A stretch of DNA of 64,000 nucleotides from Betaproteobacteria bacterium (GTDB lineage: Bacteria > Pseudomonadota > Gammaproteobacteria > Burkholderiales > Thiobacillaceae), in assembly GCA_020061585.1 (NCBI GenBank), contig JAGUXX010000145.1, positions 21,278 through 85,277 on the forward strand, written 5' to 3'. Positions within the stretch are counted from its first letter, which is position 1. Every line of letters starts with the position of its first letter. Made by a program: the position numbers and the translations under genes. Under the pieces are notes generated by a model that worked only from the letters and a program-made list of their open reading frames with translations, made no database searches and had not been told where the DNA came from. This document shows, one piece after another, positions 9,481 through 18,213 of this stretch.

Positions 9481-9611
9481 GCGGCGGGCTCCCGCATGGT
9501 GTCAAGCCAGACCAGGCAGGCCAGGGGCTTGAGGATGTTCCAGGAGGCGATCTTGTCCCCCTTGTCGGGTGGATAAAGTACCCCCCCTGGCTGCAACAGC
9601 GCATCATCCAT
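9477..9611 (-). CDS. Small 44-residue ORF coupled to both neighbours
   Basis: An open frame of 45 codons fills the space between two GT4 genes. Its ATG at 9611 overlaps the stop of the preceding glycosyltransferase (TGA at 9606-9604) and its TGA at 9479-9477 overlaps the ATG of the next one as ATGA. The middle reads VLYPPDKGDKIASW, which resembles RIPYPPDKGDKIRSW at the N-terminus of the XrtA-type glycosyltransferase at 15026-16243. The tail is hydrophobic (LACLVWLDTM). It is either a true microprotein or a relic of an inserted or deleted glycosyltransferase whose frame was kept. Coupling at both ends favours translation; function unknown. Confidence 0.5.
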   Translation of the reverse strand: MDDALLQPGGVLYPPDKGDKIASWNILKPLACLVWLDTMREPAA

Positions 9612-10767
9612 GGCGCGGAGACGCCAGCAAGCGTTGGAAGTGGTTCACGATGCGTTCGGCATTGCCGCGCCATGTGTAACCCGAGGCCTGGATGGCGTCG
9701 CGAGCCGCTTGGCCCAGGCGCTGGCGCAGGGCCGGGTCGTCGCAAAGCCGGGCCAAGGCCCGCTCCAGGTCGTCTGGGATGTCCGGGTCGAACAGCAGAG
9801 CGTTTTCGCCTTCGCTCAGGATTTCCATGAGATTCGGCACCCGGGGGGCAACGATGGCACGGCCCAGGGCCAGGTATTCGAACAGTTTAAGGGGCGACGC
9901 GTATTCCACCACGGCGGGTTGCAGGGCCACGTCGAAGGCGGCCACGTGGCCGGGTACCAGCTCCCGGGGCACCAGGCCAGTGAAGGTGACCCGGTCCGCC
10001 AGATTCAATTCCCGGGACAGGGCTTCCAGTTCGGCCCGAGCCGGGCCTTCGCCCACCACCAGCAGATGCACGTCTTCCCGGCCCTTGGTGCCCATCCAGC
10101 GGATGATCTTGTCCAGTCCATGCCAGGAACGCACGAATCCCGTGAACCCCAACACAGTGCGATGACTCAGGCCCAATTTTGCCTTGGCGGTAGCCGAGTC
10201 CGGCGGGGCGCCGAAGTGGGCCTCGTTGATGCCGTTGTGGATGACATCCATGCGTTCCCGGGGCACCCCCGCCCGTTCCAGATAGCCTGCCAGCACCTCG
10301 GTTACCGGCAGGCACATGCTGGCCCGCTTCCAGACGTGGGCCTGGGCGCGGCGGGCCAGATTCTTGAAGGCCATGCCATCGTAACGAGCCCGCTCTTCGG
10401 CGATGGGGGCGTTCACTTCCAGCAACAAGGGCAGTTTGTAGCGACGGCTGGCCCAGATGCCGGAAAACAGGTAAAGGTTGTAGCGCTCGTAAATGGCGTC
10501 GGGCTGGAATTCCCGGATGACGGCGGCCAGCTTGCGATAGGCATGGAAGGAATAGGCCATTTCCATCAGTTCATAGACGGCCTTGGGCAGGGCCAGTTTC
10601 AGACGGGACACCCAGCCGCCTTCGTGGCCGAATTCGCTGTCGTCATGGACGCCGGGTGACACCACCCGGACCTCGTGACCCAATTGGCGCAGGGCGAAGA
10701 TAATTTCTTCAACATGGACGTTTTGTCCATCCTTGGAGGCGATGCGATGGTGGTAGAGGATTTTCAT
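9604..10767 (-). CDS. GT4-family glycosyltransferase
   Basis: A 387-residue GT-B fold protein. The N-terminus MKILYHHRIASKDGQNVHVEEI is followed by AIYERYNLYLFSG, and the C-terminal donor domain contains VLGFTGFVRSWHGLDKII, HLLVVGEGPARAELE and the ASPLKLFEYLALGRAIVAP segment with the conserved E-x7-E-like acidic pair. Likely transfers a sugar during repeat-unit assembly on undecaprenyl phosphate. The gene is 16 bp from the acyltransferase gene before it and overlaps the small ORF after it. Family assignment is strong; donor and acceptor are unknown. Confidence 0.9.
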   Translation of the reverse strand: MKILYHHRIASKDGQNVHVEEIIFALRQLGHEVRVVSPGVHDDSEFGHEGGWVSRLKLALPKAVYELMEMAYSFHAYRKLAAVIREFQPDAIYERYNLYLFSGIWASRRYKLPLLLEVNAPIAEERARYDGMAFKNLARRAQAHVWKRASMCLPVTEVLAGYLERAGVPRERMDVIHNGINEAHFGAPPDSATAKAKLGLSHRTVLGFTGFVRSWHGLDKIIRWMGTKGREDVHLLVVGEGPARAELEALSRELNLADRVTFTGLVPRELVPGHVAAFDVALQPAVVEYASPLKLFEYLALGRAIVAPRVPNLMEILSEGENALLFDPDIPDDLERALARLCDDPALRQRLGQAARDAIQASGYTWRGNAERIVNHFQRLLASPRHG

Positions 10768-10782
10768 TGTTGCGCTTAGGGG

Positions 10783-11808
10783 TCAGCTACCAACGAGAAG
10801 CCGACTCTTTTCCTTGAATAGCATCTGGGCCGCCTTCACCGTCAACGCACACAGCACCGTGACCGCCAGGGTCAGGACAGCGAAAGACATGAAATTGCCC
10901 TCGTGGATGTAAGCGGGGAGCTGGAGTTTTGCGGAGAGTATCTTTTCCGCGGCAAGGAAGTAGCCGTGGAGGAAGTAAACGCCAAAGCTGGCATGAGCCA
11001 GGTAGGTCAGGCGGTTGCCCAGGGGTCGGTCGATGAGGTGAAGCAGGTAGATGAGATATACGCCGGTGGTGATCTTGAACAGGAAGTGCAGGAAGTGAGC
11101 CTCCTTGCCGGACTGGGCGCCCAACAGAACCATGACCAGGCACGCTCCCGCCAGTGCCCAGTTGTAGCGCTTGAGCAGGACCAGCAGATCATTGTGGTAC
11201 TTGCTGCACAGCATGCCGAGCATATACACCGGCAGCATGTACAGCGCCTTGCTAAAGGTGGCGTAGCGGCCATCCAGGCCGGTGTGGATAAGCAGGCCAT
11301 CTCGGCCAATGATGGCGGAGAGCAACAGCAGGGGGGGGAGTAGCCAGAGGTAGGCGAACCGGGATTTGTCGATACGCAGGAACGCCGGCGCCAGCAGATA
11401 GAACAGGCATATCATGGGAATGAACCAATAAGGTGCCAGGTGCTTGCCGGTCAGAAGGAACAAACCGGCCTGGATCAGGGGGCTGTGGTCGTAGAACCCG
11501 GCCCAGACGTTGTCCTGCCGCGCCACCAGAGTGAAGTACAGGAGCGCGGGGATGGACAGCACCAGGTAGGGCAGCACAACGAATTTCGCCTTGCTGAGCA
11601 GGTATTTGGATAACTTGAATCTTCCGGACAGATGCTGGAAGAGGAAACCAGCGATGAACACGAACCAGATACTGGTTTCGTTCAAGGCGAAGTTCAATCC
11701 GTTGAACACCAGCGAGCCTGGCGGCCAATGAAAGTTCTGTAGCGCGTGAGTAGCCACGACACCGATGATGGCGATGGCGCGATAGTTGTGGATGTGGTTG
11801 AGAAACAT
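10783..11808 (-). CDS. Acyltransferase-3 family membrane protein
   Basis: A 341-residue polytopic protein with about ten hydrophobic helices. The N-terminus contains NYRAIAIIGVVATHALQNF, where the conserved R and H of the acyltransferase-3 (OafA/ExoZ) family sit, and a later FGVYFLHGYFL helix is also family-like. Such proteins O-acetylate or otherwise acylate sugars of surface polysaccharides using a cytoplasmic acyl donor. It follows the amidotransferase gene by about 37 bp on the same strand and precedes a GT4 gene. Acetylation of the exopolysaccharide is inferred from context. Confidence 0.85.
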   Translation of the reverse strand: MFLNHIHNYRAIAIIGVVATHALQNFHWPPGSLVFNGLNFALNETSIWFVFIAGFLFQHLSGRFKLSKYLLSKAKFVVLPYLVLSIPALLYFTLVARQDNVWAGFYDHSPLIQAGLFLLTGKHLAPYWFIPMICLFYLLAPAFLRIDKSRFAYLWLLPPLLLLSAIIGRDGLLIHTGLDGRYATFSKALYMLPVYMLGMLCSKYHNDLLVLLKRYNWALAGACLVMVLLGAQSGKEAHFLHFLFKITTGVYLIYLLHLIDRPLGNRLTYLAHASFGVYFLHGYFLAAEKILSAKLQLPAYIHEGNFMSFAVLTLAVTVLCALTVKAAQMLFKEKSRLLVGS

Positions 11809-11845
11809 GGTTTCGCGTCAGGGCTCGGGGCTCGTGCAGGGCTGG

Positions 11846-13744
11846 TCAGGCCGGCATGGCGTTCTGTTTCAGAAAGGCTTCAAACATCAGCAGACTCCAC
11901 AGGGCAGGGTTGTGGTCCCGGGTGCCGGCGATGTGTTCGTCGGCCATCTTGCGCAGTTCGATCATGTTGAAGATGCCGCTGTCAGCCAGGCGCGGCGAAT
12001 TCACGCAGTCCAGCAACTTCTGCTTGAGCGGCCCCCGAAACCACTCCGCCAGAGGAATGGAGAAGCCCATCTTGCGGCGATACATGATGTCGTGCGGCAG
12101 ATACGGTTCGAGCGATTTCTTCAACATGTACTTGCCCTCGGCGCCCTGGATTTTCAGCGAGGACGGCAGACCGGAGATCCATTCCACCAGTTTGTGGTCG
12201 AGGAACGGCACGCGCACTTCCAGCGCGTGCGCCATGCTGGCGCGATCCACCTTGGTCAGGATGTCACCAACCAGATAGGTTTTCATGTCGAGGTACTGCA
12301 CCTGACCGTAGATGTCGTCGCTGGGGTTATTGCGGTCATGCGCGCGCAGCACTTCGACTGCGTTGTAGCCGTTCAGACGCTTTTTGAAGCCGTCACTGAA
12401 CATGCGATTTCTCAAGCTGTCACTGCACACCGAAACGCCATGAAAGTAGCCGGCGACACTGTCGCGGCCCAGCGCCTCGAAGGTGGTCTTGGCGCGGAAG
12501 ATTTTAGGTGCCCAGTCGGCTTTCGGGTACAAGCGGCCCAGCGCGCCAAACAGTGGCATGCGCAACCCGTCCGGCACCGCGCGGCGCATCTTTTCCTCGA
12601 TGCCGTGCCAGCGGTAGCGTCGGTAGCCGATGAAATTCTCGTCGCCACCGTCGCCGGACAGCGCCACGGTAACGTCCTTGCGCGCCAGTTCGCAGACGCG
12701 ATAGGTCGGCATGGCGGACGAGTCGGCATAGGGCTCGTCGTACAGCCTGGCGAGTTCATCGACCAAGCCGATGTCGTCTGATTCCACGGTGTGGACATGG
12801 TGGTTGGTATGGTAACGGTCAGCCACTTTCTGCGCGTAGTCGGCTTCGTTGTAACGCGGATCACTGAAGGCGATGGCGCAGGTTTTCACCGGTTGCTCGG
12901 TCAACCCGGCCATCATGGCAACCACGGCTGACGAATCGACGCCGCCGGACAGGAAGGCGCCGAGCGGCACTTCCGCAACCATGCGTATATCCACCGCCTC
13001 GCGAAAGCGTGCGATGAATTCAGCGTTGGCGTCCTCAAGACTGATCGGGCTGTGCGCCTGAAACGGCACATCCCAATATTCCTCCGGCTTCGGCAGCGGC
13101 TTGCCGCGGCGGATCAACATGCGGTGACCAGGCGACAGCTTGCGCGCGGTCTTGTAGATGGTGCGCGGTTCCGGCACATAGCCGTAGCCGAAATAATCTT
13201 CCACTGCCTCACTATCGATGTCGCGCCGGAAACCGGGCCAGGCGGTCAGCGTTTTCAGCTCTGAACCGAACACCAGGAAACCGTCATCGGTGACCGCGTA
13301 ATGCAGCGGTTTCACGCCAAGGCGATCGCGCGCCATGAAAAAGACCTGCTGCTTGCGGTCCCACAAGGCAAAGGCGAACATGCCGCGAAAATGCTGCACG
13401 CAATCGACGCCCCATTGTTCCCAGGCATGCACGATGGTTTCGGTATCGGAGCGGGTGCGGAAAGTGTGACCCAGGGCGGTCAGTTCCGGAATCAGGTCGA
13501 CGAAGTTGTAGATCTCGCCATTGAACACCACCCAGACGCTGTCATCCTCGTTCGCCAATGGTTGCTGACCAGCGGCGATGTCGATGATCGACAGCCGGCG
13601 ATGCCCAAGGCCGAGACCGGGCTCCAGATGCAGACCGGCTTCGTCAGGACCGCGATGCCACTGGATGTCGTTGATGCGTTGCAGAACCTCCCGGTCGATG
13701 GGTCGTTGCTCGCGCAGGTCAAAAATGCCGGTTATGCCGCACAT
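11846..13744 (-). CDS. Asparagine-synthase-like amidotransferase of the XrtA locus type
   Basis: A 632-residue protein with an N-terminal class-II glutamine amidotransferase domain starting at the nucleophile (M-C-G-I-T-G-I), with WHRGPDEAG and NGEIYNF, and a C-terminal synthetase domain with the PP-loop FLSGGVDSSAVVAMM near residue 260. Homologues in exosortase-A exopolysaccharide loci form a distinct group and probably amidate a carboxylated sugar or intermediate rather than make free asparagine. The ATG overlaps the end of the preceding glycosyltransferase by 13 bp. The role in glycan amidation is inferred from context; the catalytic residues are all present. Confidence 0.9.
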   Translation of the reverse strand: MCGITGIFDLREQRPIDREVLQRINDIQWHRGPDEAGLHLEPGLGLGHRRLSIIDIAAGQQPLANEDDSVWVVFNGEIYNFVDLIPELTALGHTFRTRSDTETIVHAWEQWGVDCVQHFRGMFAFALWDRKQQVFFMARDRLGVKPLHYAVTDDGFLVFGSELKTLTAWPGFRRDIDSEAVEDYFGYGYVPEPRTIYKTARKLSPGHRMLIRRGKPLPKPEEYWDVPFQAHSPISLEDANAEFIARFREAVDIRMVAEVPLGAFLSGGVDSSAVVAMMAGLTEQPVKTCAIAFSDPRYNEADYAQKVADRYHTNHHVHTVESDDIGLVDELARLYDEPYADSSAMPTYRVCELARKDVTVALSGDGGDENFIGYRRYRWHGIEEKMRRAVPDGLRMPLFGALGRLYPKADWAPKIFRAKTTFEALGRDSVAGYFHGVSVCSDSLRNRMFSDGFKKRLNGYNAVEVLRAHDRNNPSDDIYGQVQYLDMKTYLVGDILTKVDRASMAHALEVRVPFLDHKLVEWISGLPSSLKIQGAEGKYMLKKSLEPYLPHDIMYRRKMGFSIPLAEWFRGPLKQKLLDCVNSPRLADSGIFNMIELRKMADEHIAGTRDHNPALWSLLMFEAFLKQNAMPA

Positions 13745-14874
13745 GTCAGATTCTCATAGATGGCCTGGTAAGCCGCAGCCGCCTTGTGCCAGGAAAACTC
13801 GTTTTCGATTCGCGCCCTTGCCGCGGCCCCCTCACGCTCGCGGCGCGCGGGGTCACGGGCATAGTCCGCCAAGATACGGGTAAGTGTATCGGCATCTCCG
13901 GGCGTCAACATGAGGCCTGAAATGCCTTCTTTGATCAATTCCGGCGTACCGCCCACCCGAGTGGCGATGATCGGCAAGCCGCTGGCCATGGCCTCAAGGA
14001 TGGTGTTCGAGATGCCTTCTCCCAATGATGGCAGCACAAAGATATCGAACGCCCGCAGCCAGTCGGCGGTATCGCTGCGGTCACCGGCGAAAAGCACCTG
14101 CGCGGCCATGCCGGCGGCATCGACCTGAGCCTGACATTCGGCGCGGGTAGGGCCGTCGCCGACAATGACCAGTCGCAACCCGGCGCGGTCGTCGGACTGA
14201 CGGCAAAGCTGAATGAAGGCGCGCACCAGGGTCGGATAGTCCTTGACCTTGACCATGCGACCGACGCTGCCGATGACGCAGGTTGCTCCGGCAAAAAATT
14301 CAGGCCGGCCAAGGTCCGGGCGGGCGCCACGGCGCGGGTGGAATCTATCCTGATCGACGCCGTTGTAGATCTGGTTCAGCCGGTCATCGGCTACATGCAC
14401 GGTATCATGCAGCCAACCGGCCAGATCCTTGCTGACCGCGATGTACTGGTGCACCACCCGCCGCGCGGCGCGGCGCATCAGGTTGTATTTCCAGTTGGTT
14501 CCGTCGATGTCGTACATGTCGCGGCCATGTTCGCCGTGCACGCGACCCTTGACCCCCCAGGCAGCGCCAACGAACTGGGCTTCCAGCGCGTTCAGGTTGC
14601 GGGTGTGCAGGATGTCCGGCCGTAGTTGCCTGAATAACCTGTACAGCTTGGGCATCCAGCTGTAATCATGCCCCTCGCGCTTGCCCAGATCGAAGAATTC
14701 GACCTGCTGCTCGGTAATGCGGTGACGGAATTCCGCATAGCCGCATTGGCAGATCACCACATGGCGAAAGCGCTCCGGCGGCATATGGTTGAACAGATTC
14801 ACCATGCCGTTTTCCATGCCACCGGTACCAAAGTGATAGACGACATGGGCAACAAGCGGACGCTGATCGGTCAC
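13732..14874 (-). CDS. GT4 glycosyltransferase of the XrtA locus type (TIGR03088-like)
   Basis: A 380-residue GT-B protein starting at a GTG (14874). The N-terminal VAHVVYHFGTGGMENGMVNL glycine-rich loop and HTRNLNALEAQF are typical of the PEP-CTERM/XrtA-associated subgroup. The donor domain has CVIGSVGRMVKVKDYPTLV, LVIVGDGPTRAE and LGEGISNTILEAMASGLPII (E-x7-E). In standard exosortase-A loci this gene directly follows xrtA; here it follows a 52-codon ORF whose TGA overlaps this GTG. It overlaps the amidotransferase gene by 13 bp. Confidence 0.9.
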   Translation of the reverse strand: MTDQRPLVAHVVYHFGTGGMENGMVNLFNHMPPERFRHVVICQCGYAEFRHRITEQQVEFFDLGKREGHDYSWMPKLYRLFRQLRPDILHTRNLNALEAQFVGAAWGVKGRVHGEHGRDMYDIDGTNWKYNLMRRAARRVVHQYIAVSKDLAGWLHDTVHVADDRLNQIYNGVDQDRFHPRRGARPDLGRPEFFAGATCVIGSVGRMVKVKDYPTLVRAFIQLCRQSDDRAGLRLVIVGDGPTRAECQAQVDAAGMAAQVLFAGDRSDTADWLRAFDIFVLPSLGEGISNTILEAMASGLPIIATRVGGTPELIKEGISGLMLTPGDADTLTRILADYARDPARREREGAAARARIENEFSWHKAAAAYQAIYENLTCAA

Positions 14875-15029
14875 GGCGCGCTGCTGCCCGAATCAGGCAT
14901 CCGATAAATGGACTGCGGCGGTCCATTTGCGGCCGACGATTCCAATGTCCGACAGGCGCCTGGTGTGGCGTTGCTCAGAGTGAACGGTGAGACGCCAGCC
15001 CGGCACCAATAGCGTGATGCCATGTTCAT
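14871..15029 (-). CDS. 52-residue ORF in the slot where xrtA is expected
   Basis: A short open frame whose ATG (15029) overlaps the TGA of the upstream XrtA-type glycosyltransferase as ATGA and whose TGA overlaps the GTG of the downstream one. In the usual exosortase-A locus this interval holds xrtA (about 500 codons, many membrane helices). The 52-residue product has no hydrophobic segment and looks unlike a folded protein, so it is most likely what is left after loss of xrtA, or a frame kept only for coupling. Another frame in the same interval reads LLVPGWRLTVHSEQRHTRRL and could be the true relic. Confidence 0.3.
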   Translation of the reverse strand: MNMASRYWCRAGVSPFTLSNATPGACRTLESSAANGPPQSIYRMPDSGSSAP

Positions 15030-16243
15030 GCTCTGATTTCCCCGTTCAACCATGCATCAACCGTTTTCAGGCTGGACGCCCAACTGTAATCCGTCACCAC
15101 CCGATGCCGCGCGGCCCGACCGCAGTCAAACCCGCGCAATACCCGATCGATGGCTGCCGCGAAATTCACCGAACCGTCGGCACGCAGGATTTCCTCGTCA
15201 ACTTTGGCGGCTATTCCTTCCAGCGCCTGCGGACTCGATACGACGGTTTTTGCCATCGCCATCGCTTCCAGCACCTTGTTCTGGATACCCCGCGCAATAC
15301 GCAACGGGGCGACCACCGCCGCGGCGTGAGCAAGATAGGGACGGACATCCTCGACCCTTCCGGTGACGCTTACCGCTTCTGATTCAAGCGCGCGCACTTC
15401 GGCGCCGGGGCGGCCCCCAACGATGCAGAACAGCACATCGGGATACGCGCGGCGAACTTCCGGCATGACTTCCCGAGCAAACCAGACGACCGCGTCGATA
15501 TTCGGCCAGTAGTCCATCGCCCCGGTGAATGCCAACACCCGCCGACCTTCCGGATAGGGGTTGGGATAGACCGCATCGGGAGTGAAATAGTCGGCATCCA
15601 CCCCATTGTTGAAATACCCGATCTTGGCGGCGGATTCCGGCGCCAGTTCGCGAAAGTCGGCCGCTTCGGCATCGGAGACGAACAAGCCGCCGTCGAAACC
15701 GGCGGCCACCTTGCGCTCCCACTCCAGCATCCGGCGGCCTTCGCGACGATACAGCCAGGACATCGGCCAAGCCTTGGTCTCGGCATACTGTAGCCATTTG
15801 TCGGAATCGATATCGACGAAATCCATGATTCTCGGAATATCGCGCACTTGCATGACAAACTGCGCCATGGCCGAGGAATACACCACCACCGCGTCCATGC
15901 CGTCAGCCAATTTCGCCGCGACCCACGCGGACAATTCGGCGTCGCGGTAATACGGCAGAGTCAAGGCTTCTCCGGTGAATAGGCCAACCAGTGAACGGTA
16001 TTTGCGTGACGCGGGCTGAATCGCCCGCAATTTCACGTCGGCACACAAATCCTGCAACACCTGGATATGTCGCCAATCGTCGGGATCATCGACAAACGCG
16101 CCCAAATGCACTTGCCAATCTTCAGCCAGATGGCGCAGCAAATGCCAGGAGCGTATCTTGTCTCCCTTATCCGGGGGATAAGGGATGCGATGCGAAAGGA
16201 AAAGCAGGTTACGCATCGATTTTTCGCAAACCGAACCAGGCAT
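15026..16243 (-). CDS. Glycosyltransferase of the XrtA locus type (TIGR03087-like)
   Basis: A GT-B protein of 405 residues from the ATG at 16243, which overlaps the stop of the FemAB-like gene as TGATG; homologues usually begin at MRNLLFLSHRIPYPPDKGDK, i.e. the ATG at 16216. The signature YPPDKGDKIRSWHLLRHLAE near the N-terminus and RRVLAFTGAMDYWPNIDAV, LFCIVGGRPGAEV and IQNKVLEAMAMAKTVVSS in the donor half match the PEP-CTERM/XrtA-associated glycosyltransferases sometimes described as sugar transferase, PEP-CTERM/EpsH1 system. It assembles the exopolysaccharide unit in the cytoplasm. Confidence 0.9.
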   Translation of the reverse strand: MPGSVCEKSMRNLLFLSHRIPYPPDKGDKIRSWHLLRHLAEDWQVHLGAFVDDPDDWRHIQVLQDLCADVKLRAIQPASRKYRSLVGLFTGEALTLPYYRDAELSAWVAAKLADGMDAVVVYSSAMAQFVMQVRDIPRIMDFVDIDSDKWLQYAETKAWPMSWLYRREGRRMLEWERKVAAGFDGGLFVSDAEAADFRELAPESAAKIGYFNNGVDADYFTPDAVYPNPYPEGRRVLAFTGAMDYWPNIDAVVWFAREVMPEVRRAYPDVLFCIVGGRPGAEVRALESEAVSVTGRVEDVRPYLAHAAAVVAPLRIARGIQNKVLEAMAMAKTVVSSPQALEGIAAKVDEEILRADGSVNFAAAIDRVLRGFDCGRAARHRVVTDYSWASSLKTVDAWLNGEIRA

Positions 16244-17277
16244 CAACCCAGATTTCGGACGATGAACGGCCCGATAAAATTAGCCACGGGTAACGGCAAA
16301 TGCTGCCAAGCCTTGATGAACAACTGGTATTTTGGGTTGTTGGGATTGTTCTCCGGTAGCCGCTCAGCCTTCACCAACTGGTAACGGTAGTGCAGCAGCT
16401 TCGGTTCGAATCCCCAGTTGCGCTTGAAGTCGTAAGGTCCGGTGCCGACCTTGCTGCGACCATAGTCGAAGATGCGTACACCACGTTCGCAGGCGCGCCG
16501 CATCAATTCCCAGTACTTGAAATCGTTGGCGGCCAACGCCCGCGCGGCCAAGGCATCGCCGGCATAGTAAGGCAGCACTTCATCGCGGAAGTAAAAACTC
16601 ATCACGCCGCTGACCACCTGAGCGTCGGGACCGCGCACCAGCATCACCTCGCAGTCGGCGCCGAATACCTCGCGCAGCAACGCAAAATAGCGTTTCGGCA
16701 TGGCCGGCGTGCCATGGCGTCGCACATTGTCGGCATACACGGCAAAAAACCCGTCCACGCCGGACTCCAGATCAATACTCAGCCCGTTCTTGATGCCCTT
16801 GCGCACCATGGCGCGCTGTTTGCGGGGAATCGCCGCCATGTTCTTTTCCACGTCGGGATCGATTTCCTTGCGGAAGGTCACATACAGCTCGCTGCCTGGC
16901 CAATCGGCGTGCGCCGGCACATCGCGATCACGGTACTCCAAATGGCCGACGCCCAACTCGCGCGCCAACGATTGCGCGCGCTGGTCCAGAACTTCGCGCG
17001 CCTGGGAAGTTGCCGCGGCGATGCCGCCATATACGCAAAACGGACTGGAGATCAGCGCATGGCCGAACAATCGACTCTTGATTTCAGCCAGCGGCAGCAC
17101 GCCCTCGATCACGCCATCCCGCTCGGCCAGCAGAAAATGCGTGCGATGACCGTAAGCCTCCCGAATCACCCTGCGCCAACCATAGCGATGGAAAAAAGTC
17201 GCTTCCGGCAACGTCAGCACGAAAGCATCCCAGGCGCCGGCATCGACCTCATCGGCAAGACGGACAATCAAGTTCAT
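16243..17277 (-). CDS. FemAB-like (GNAT fold) protein of the XrtA locus type
   Basis: A 344-residue protein with the FemAB/GNAT double-domain look: FFHRYGWRRVIREAYGHRTHFLLAERDG at the N-terminus, then RKQRAMVRKGIKNGLS, YADNVRRHGTPAMPKRYFALL and RIFDYGRSKVGTGPYDFKRNWGFE near the C-terminus. The family found in exosortase-A loci is annotated as FemAB family XrtA/PEP-CTERM system-associated protein and is thought to transfer an aminoacyl or acyl group to a glycan or lipid intermediate. It overlaps the deacetylase gene by 4 bp and the next glycosyltransferase by 1 bp. The family call is firm; the reaction is not established. Confidence 0.9.
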   Translation of the reverse strand: MNLIVRLADEVDAGAWDAFVLTLPEATFFHRYGWRRVIREAYGHRTHFLLAERDGVIEGVLPLAEIKSRLFGHALISSPFCVYGGIAAATSQAREVLDQRAQSLARELGVGHLEYRDRDVPAHADWPGSELYVTFRKEIDPDVEKNMAAIPRKQRAMVRKGIKNGLSIDLESGVDGFFAVYADNVRRHGTPAMPKRYFALLREVFGADCEVMLVRGPDAQVVSGVMSFYFRDEVLPYYAGDALAARALAANDFKYWELMRRACERGVRIFDYGRSKVGTGPYDFKRNWGFEPKLLHYRYQLVKAERLPENNPNNPKYQLFIKAWQHLPLPVANFIGPFIVRNLG

Positions 17278-18155
17278 GTGTTGGTCGAAGACTTCAGTTC
17301 AGCGGCATAGACGCGGTCCGCGCGCCCCCATGCGAAATCCTGGCAGAGACGCTCAAGCTTCATCTCCATCCGGCCTAGATTGACATAATGGCGAAACCGG
17401 CTTTTCAACGGCGCCCCCGCTACGCGCGGTTGTCGCGGATCGATCTCCCAGGGATGAAAATAGAACATCGCCGGACGCTGGTCGTCGTGATTGACGCGCT
17501 TGATCAGCCAGTTGGAAGCCACGTAGGGCAGCAAGCGGAAAAACCCGCCGCCCGCCGCTGGAAAATTGCGACCGCGCCACTTGACGGTGGTCGGCGGCAT
17601 CTCCAGCAACGCGGCGCATTGCGCTGGACGATAGGGGAAACGTGGCGCGTCGGGCATGCCGTAGTGATCATGCGCGATGGGATAAATGCTGGAACTGTAA
17701 CGATGCCCGGTTTCGGCAAGCACATCGAGCGCCCACAGATTGCCGCCGGCGATCGAAAAACTCGGCGCCCGATAACCGATTACGACATTGCCGCCTATGT
17801 CCTCCAGCAGCGCCTTGGCCCGTGTCACATCGTCGCGGAACTCCGCCACCGTCATCGCGCTGGCGCGTTGATGACCATAACCATGACTGGCCAGTTCATG
17901 TCCTGCATCGACGATGTCGCGCACCATGCGTGGGTAGCGTTCGGCGATCCAGCCCAGGGTAAAGAATGTCGCCTTGATGTCGTGCCGCGCGAACAAGGCC
18001 AGGATGCGCTCGATGTTGCCCTCGACCCGACACGGCCAGCGCTCCCAGTCGGCGCGCGCGATGGTGTGCTCGAAAGCGCCGACCTGGAAGTAATCTTCCA
18101 CATCGACACTCATGACATTGGTGATTTGCGGCTGGCGTGCGGGCATGGCGTTCAT
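17274..18155 (-). CDS. Polysaccharide deacetylase of the XrtA locus type
   Basis: A 293-residue NodB-fold protein with MSVDVEDYFQVGAF (metal/catalytic Asp pair), ATFFTLGWIAERYP, HELASHGYGHQ (HxxxH metal site), GYRAPSFSI and FYFHPWEID. This pattern is that of the exosortase-A-associated deacetylases, which differ from the TFDDGP type by beginning at the SVDVEDYF strand. Likely removes N- or O-acetyl groups from the nascent exopolysaccharide. Located between the ATPase and FemAB genes with a 4-bp overlap with the latter. Confidence 0.92.
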   Translation of the reverse strand: MNAMPARQPQITNVMSVDVEDYFQVGAFEHTIARADWERWPCRVEGNIERILALFARHDIKATFFTLGWIAERYPRMVRDIVDAGHELASHGYGHQRASAMTVAEFRDDVTRAKALLEDIGGNVVIGYRAPSFSIAGGNLWALDVLAETGHRYSSSIYPIAHDHYGMPDAPRFPYRPAQCAALLEMPPTTVKWRGRNFPAAGGGFFRLLPYVASNWLIKRVNHDDQRPAMFYFHPWEIDPRQPRVAGAPLKSRFRHYVNLGRMEMKLERLCQDFAWGRADRVYAAELKSSTNT

Positions 18156-18213
18156 CGACCTCGGACGCGCTCATCTTGCGCGCGGCAAGACAGCGCGACC
18201 GCGCGGTCGCGGT

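Noticed and set aside
16400-16415. GGTTCGAATCC, like the T-loop of a tRNA
   Set aside because: It lies within the FemAB-like coding sequence and no acceptor, D or anticodon stems can be drawn around it.
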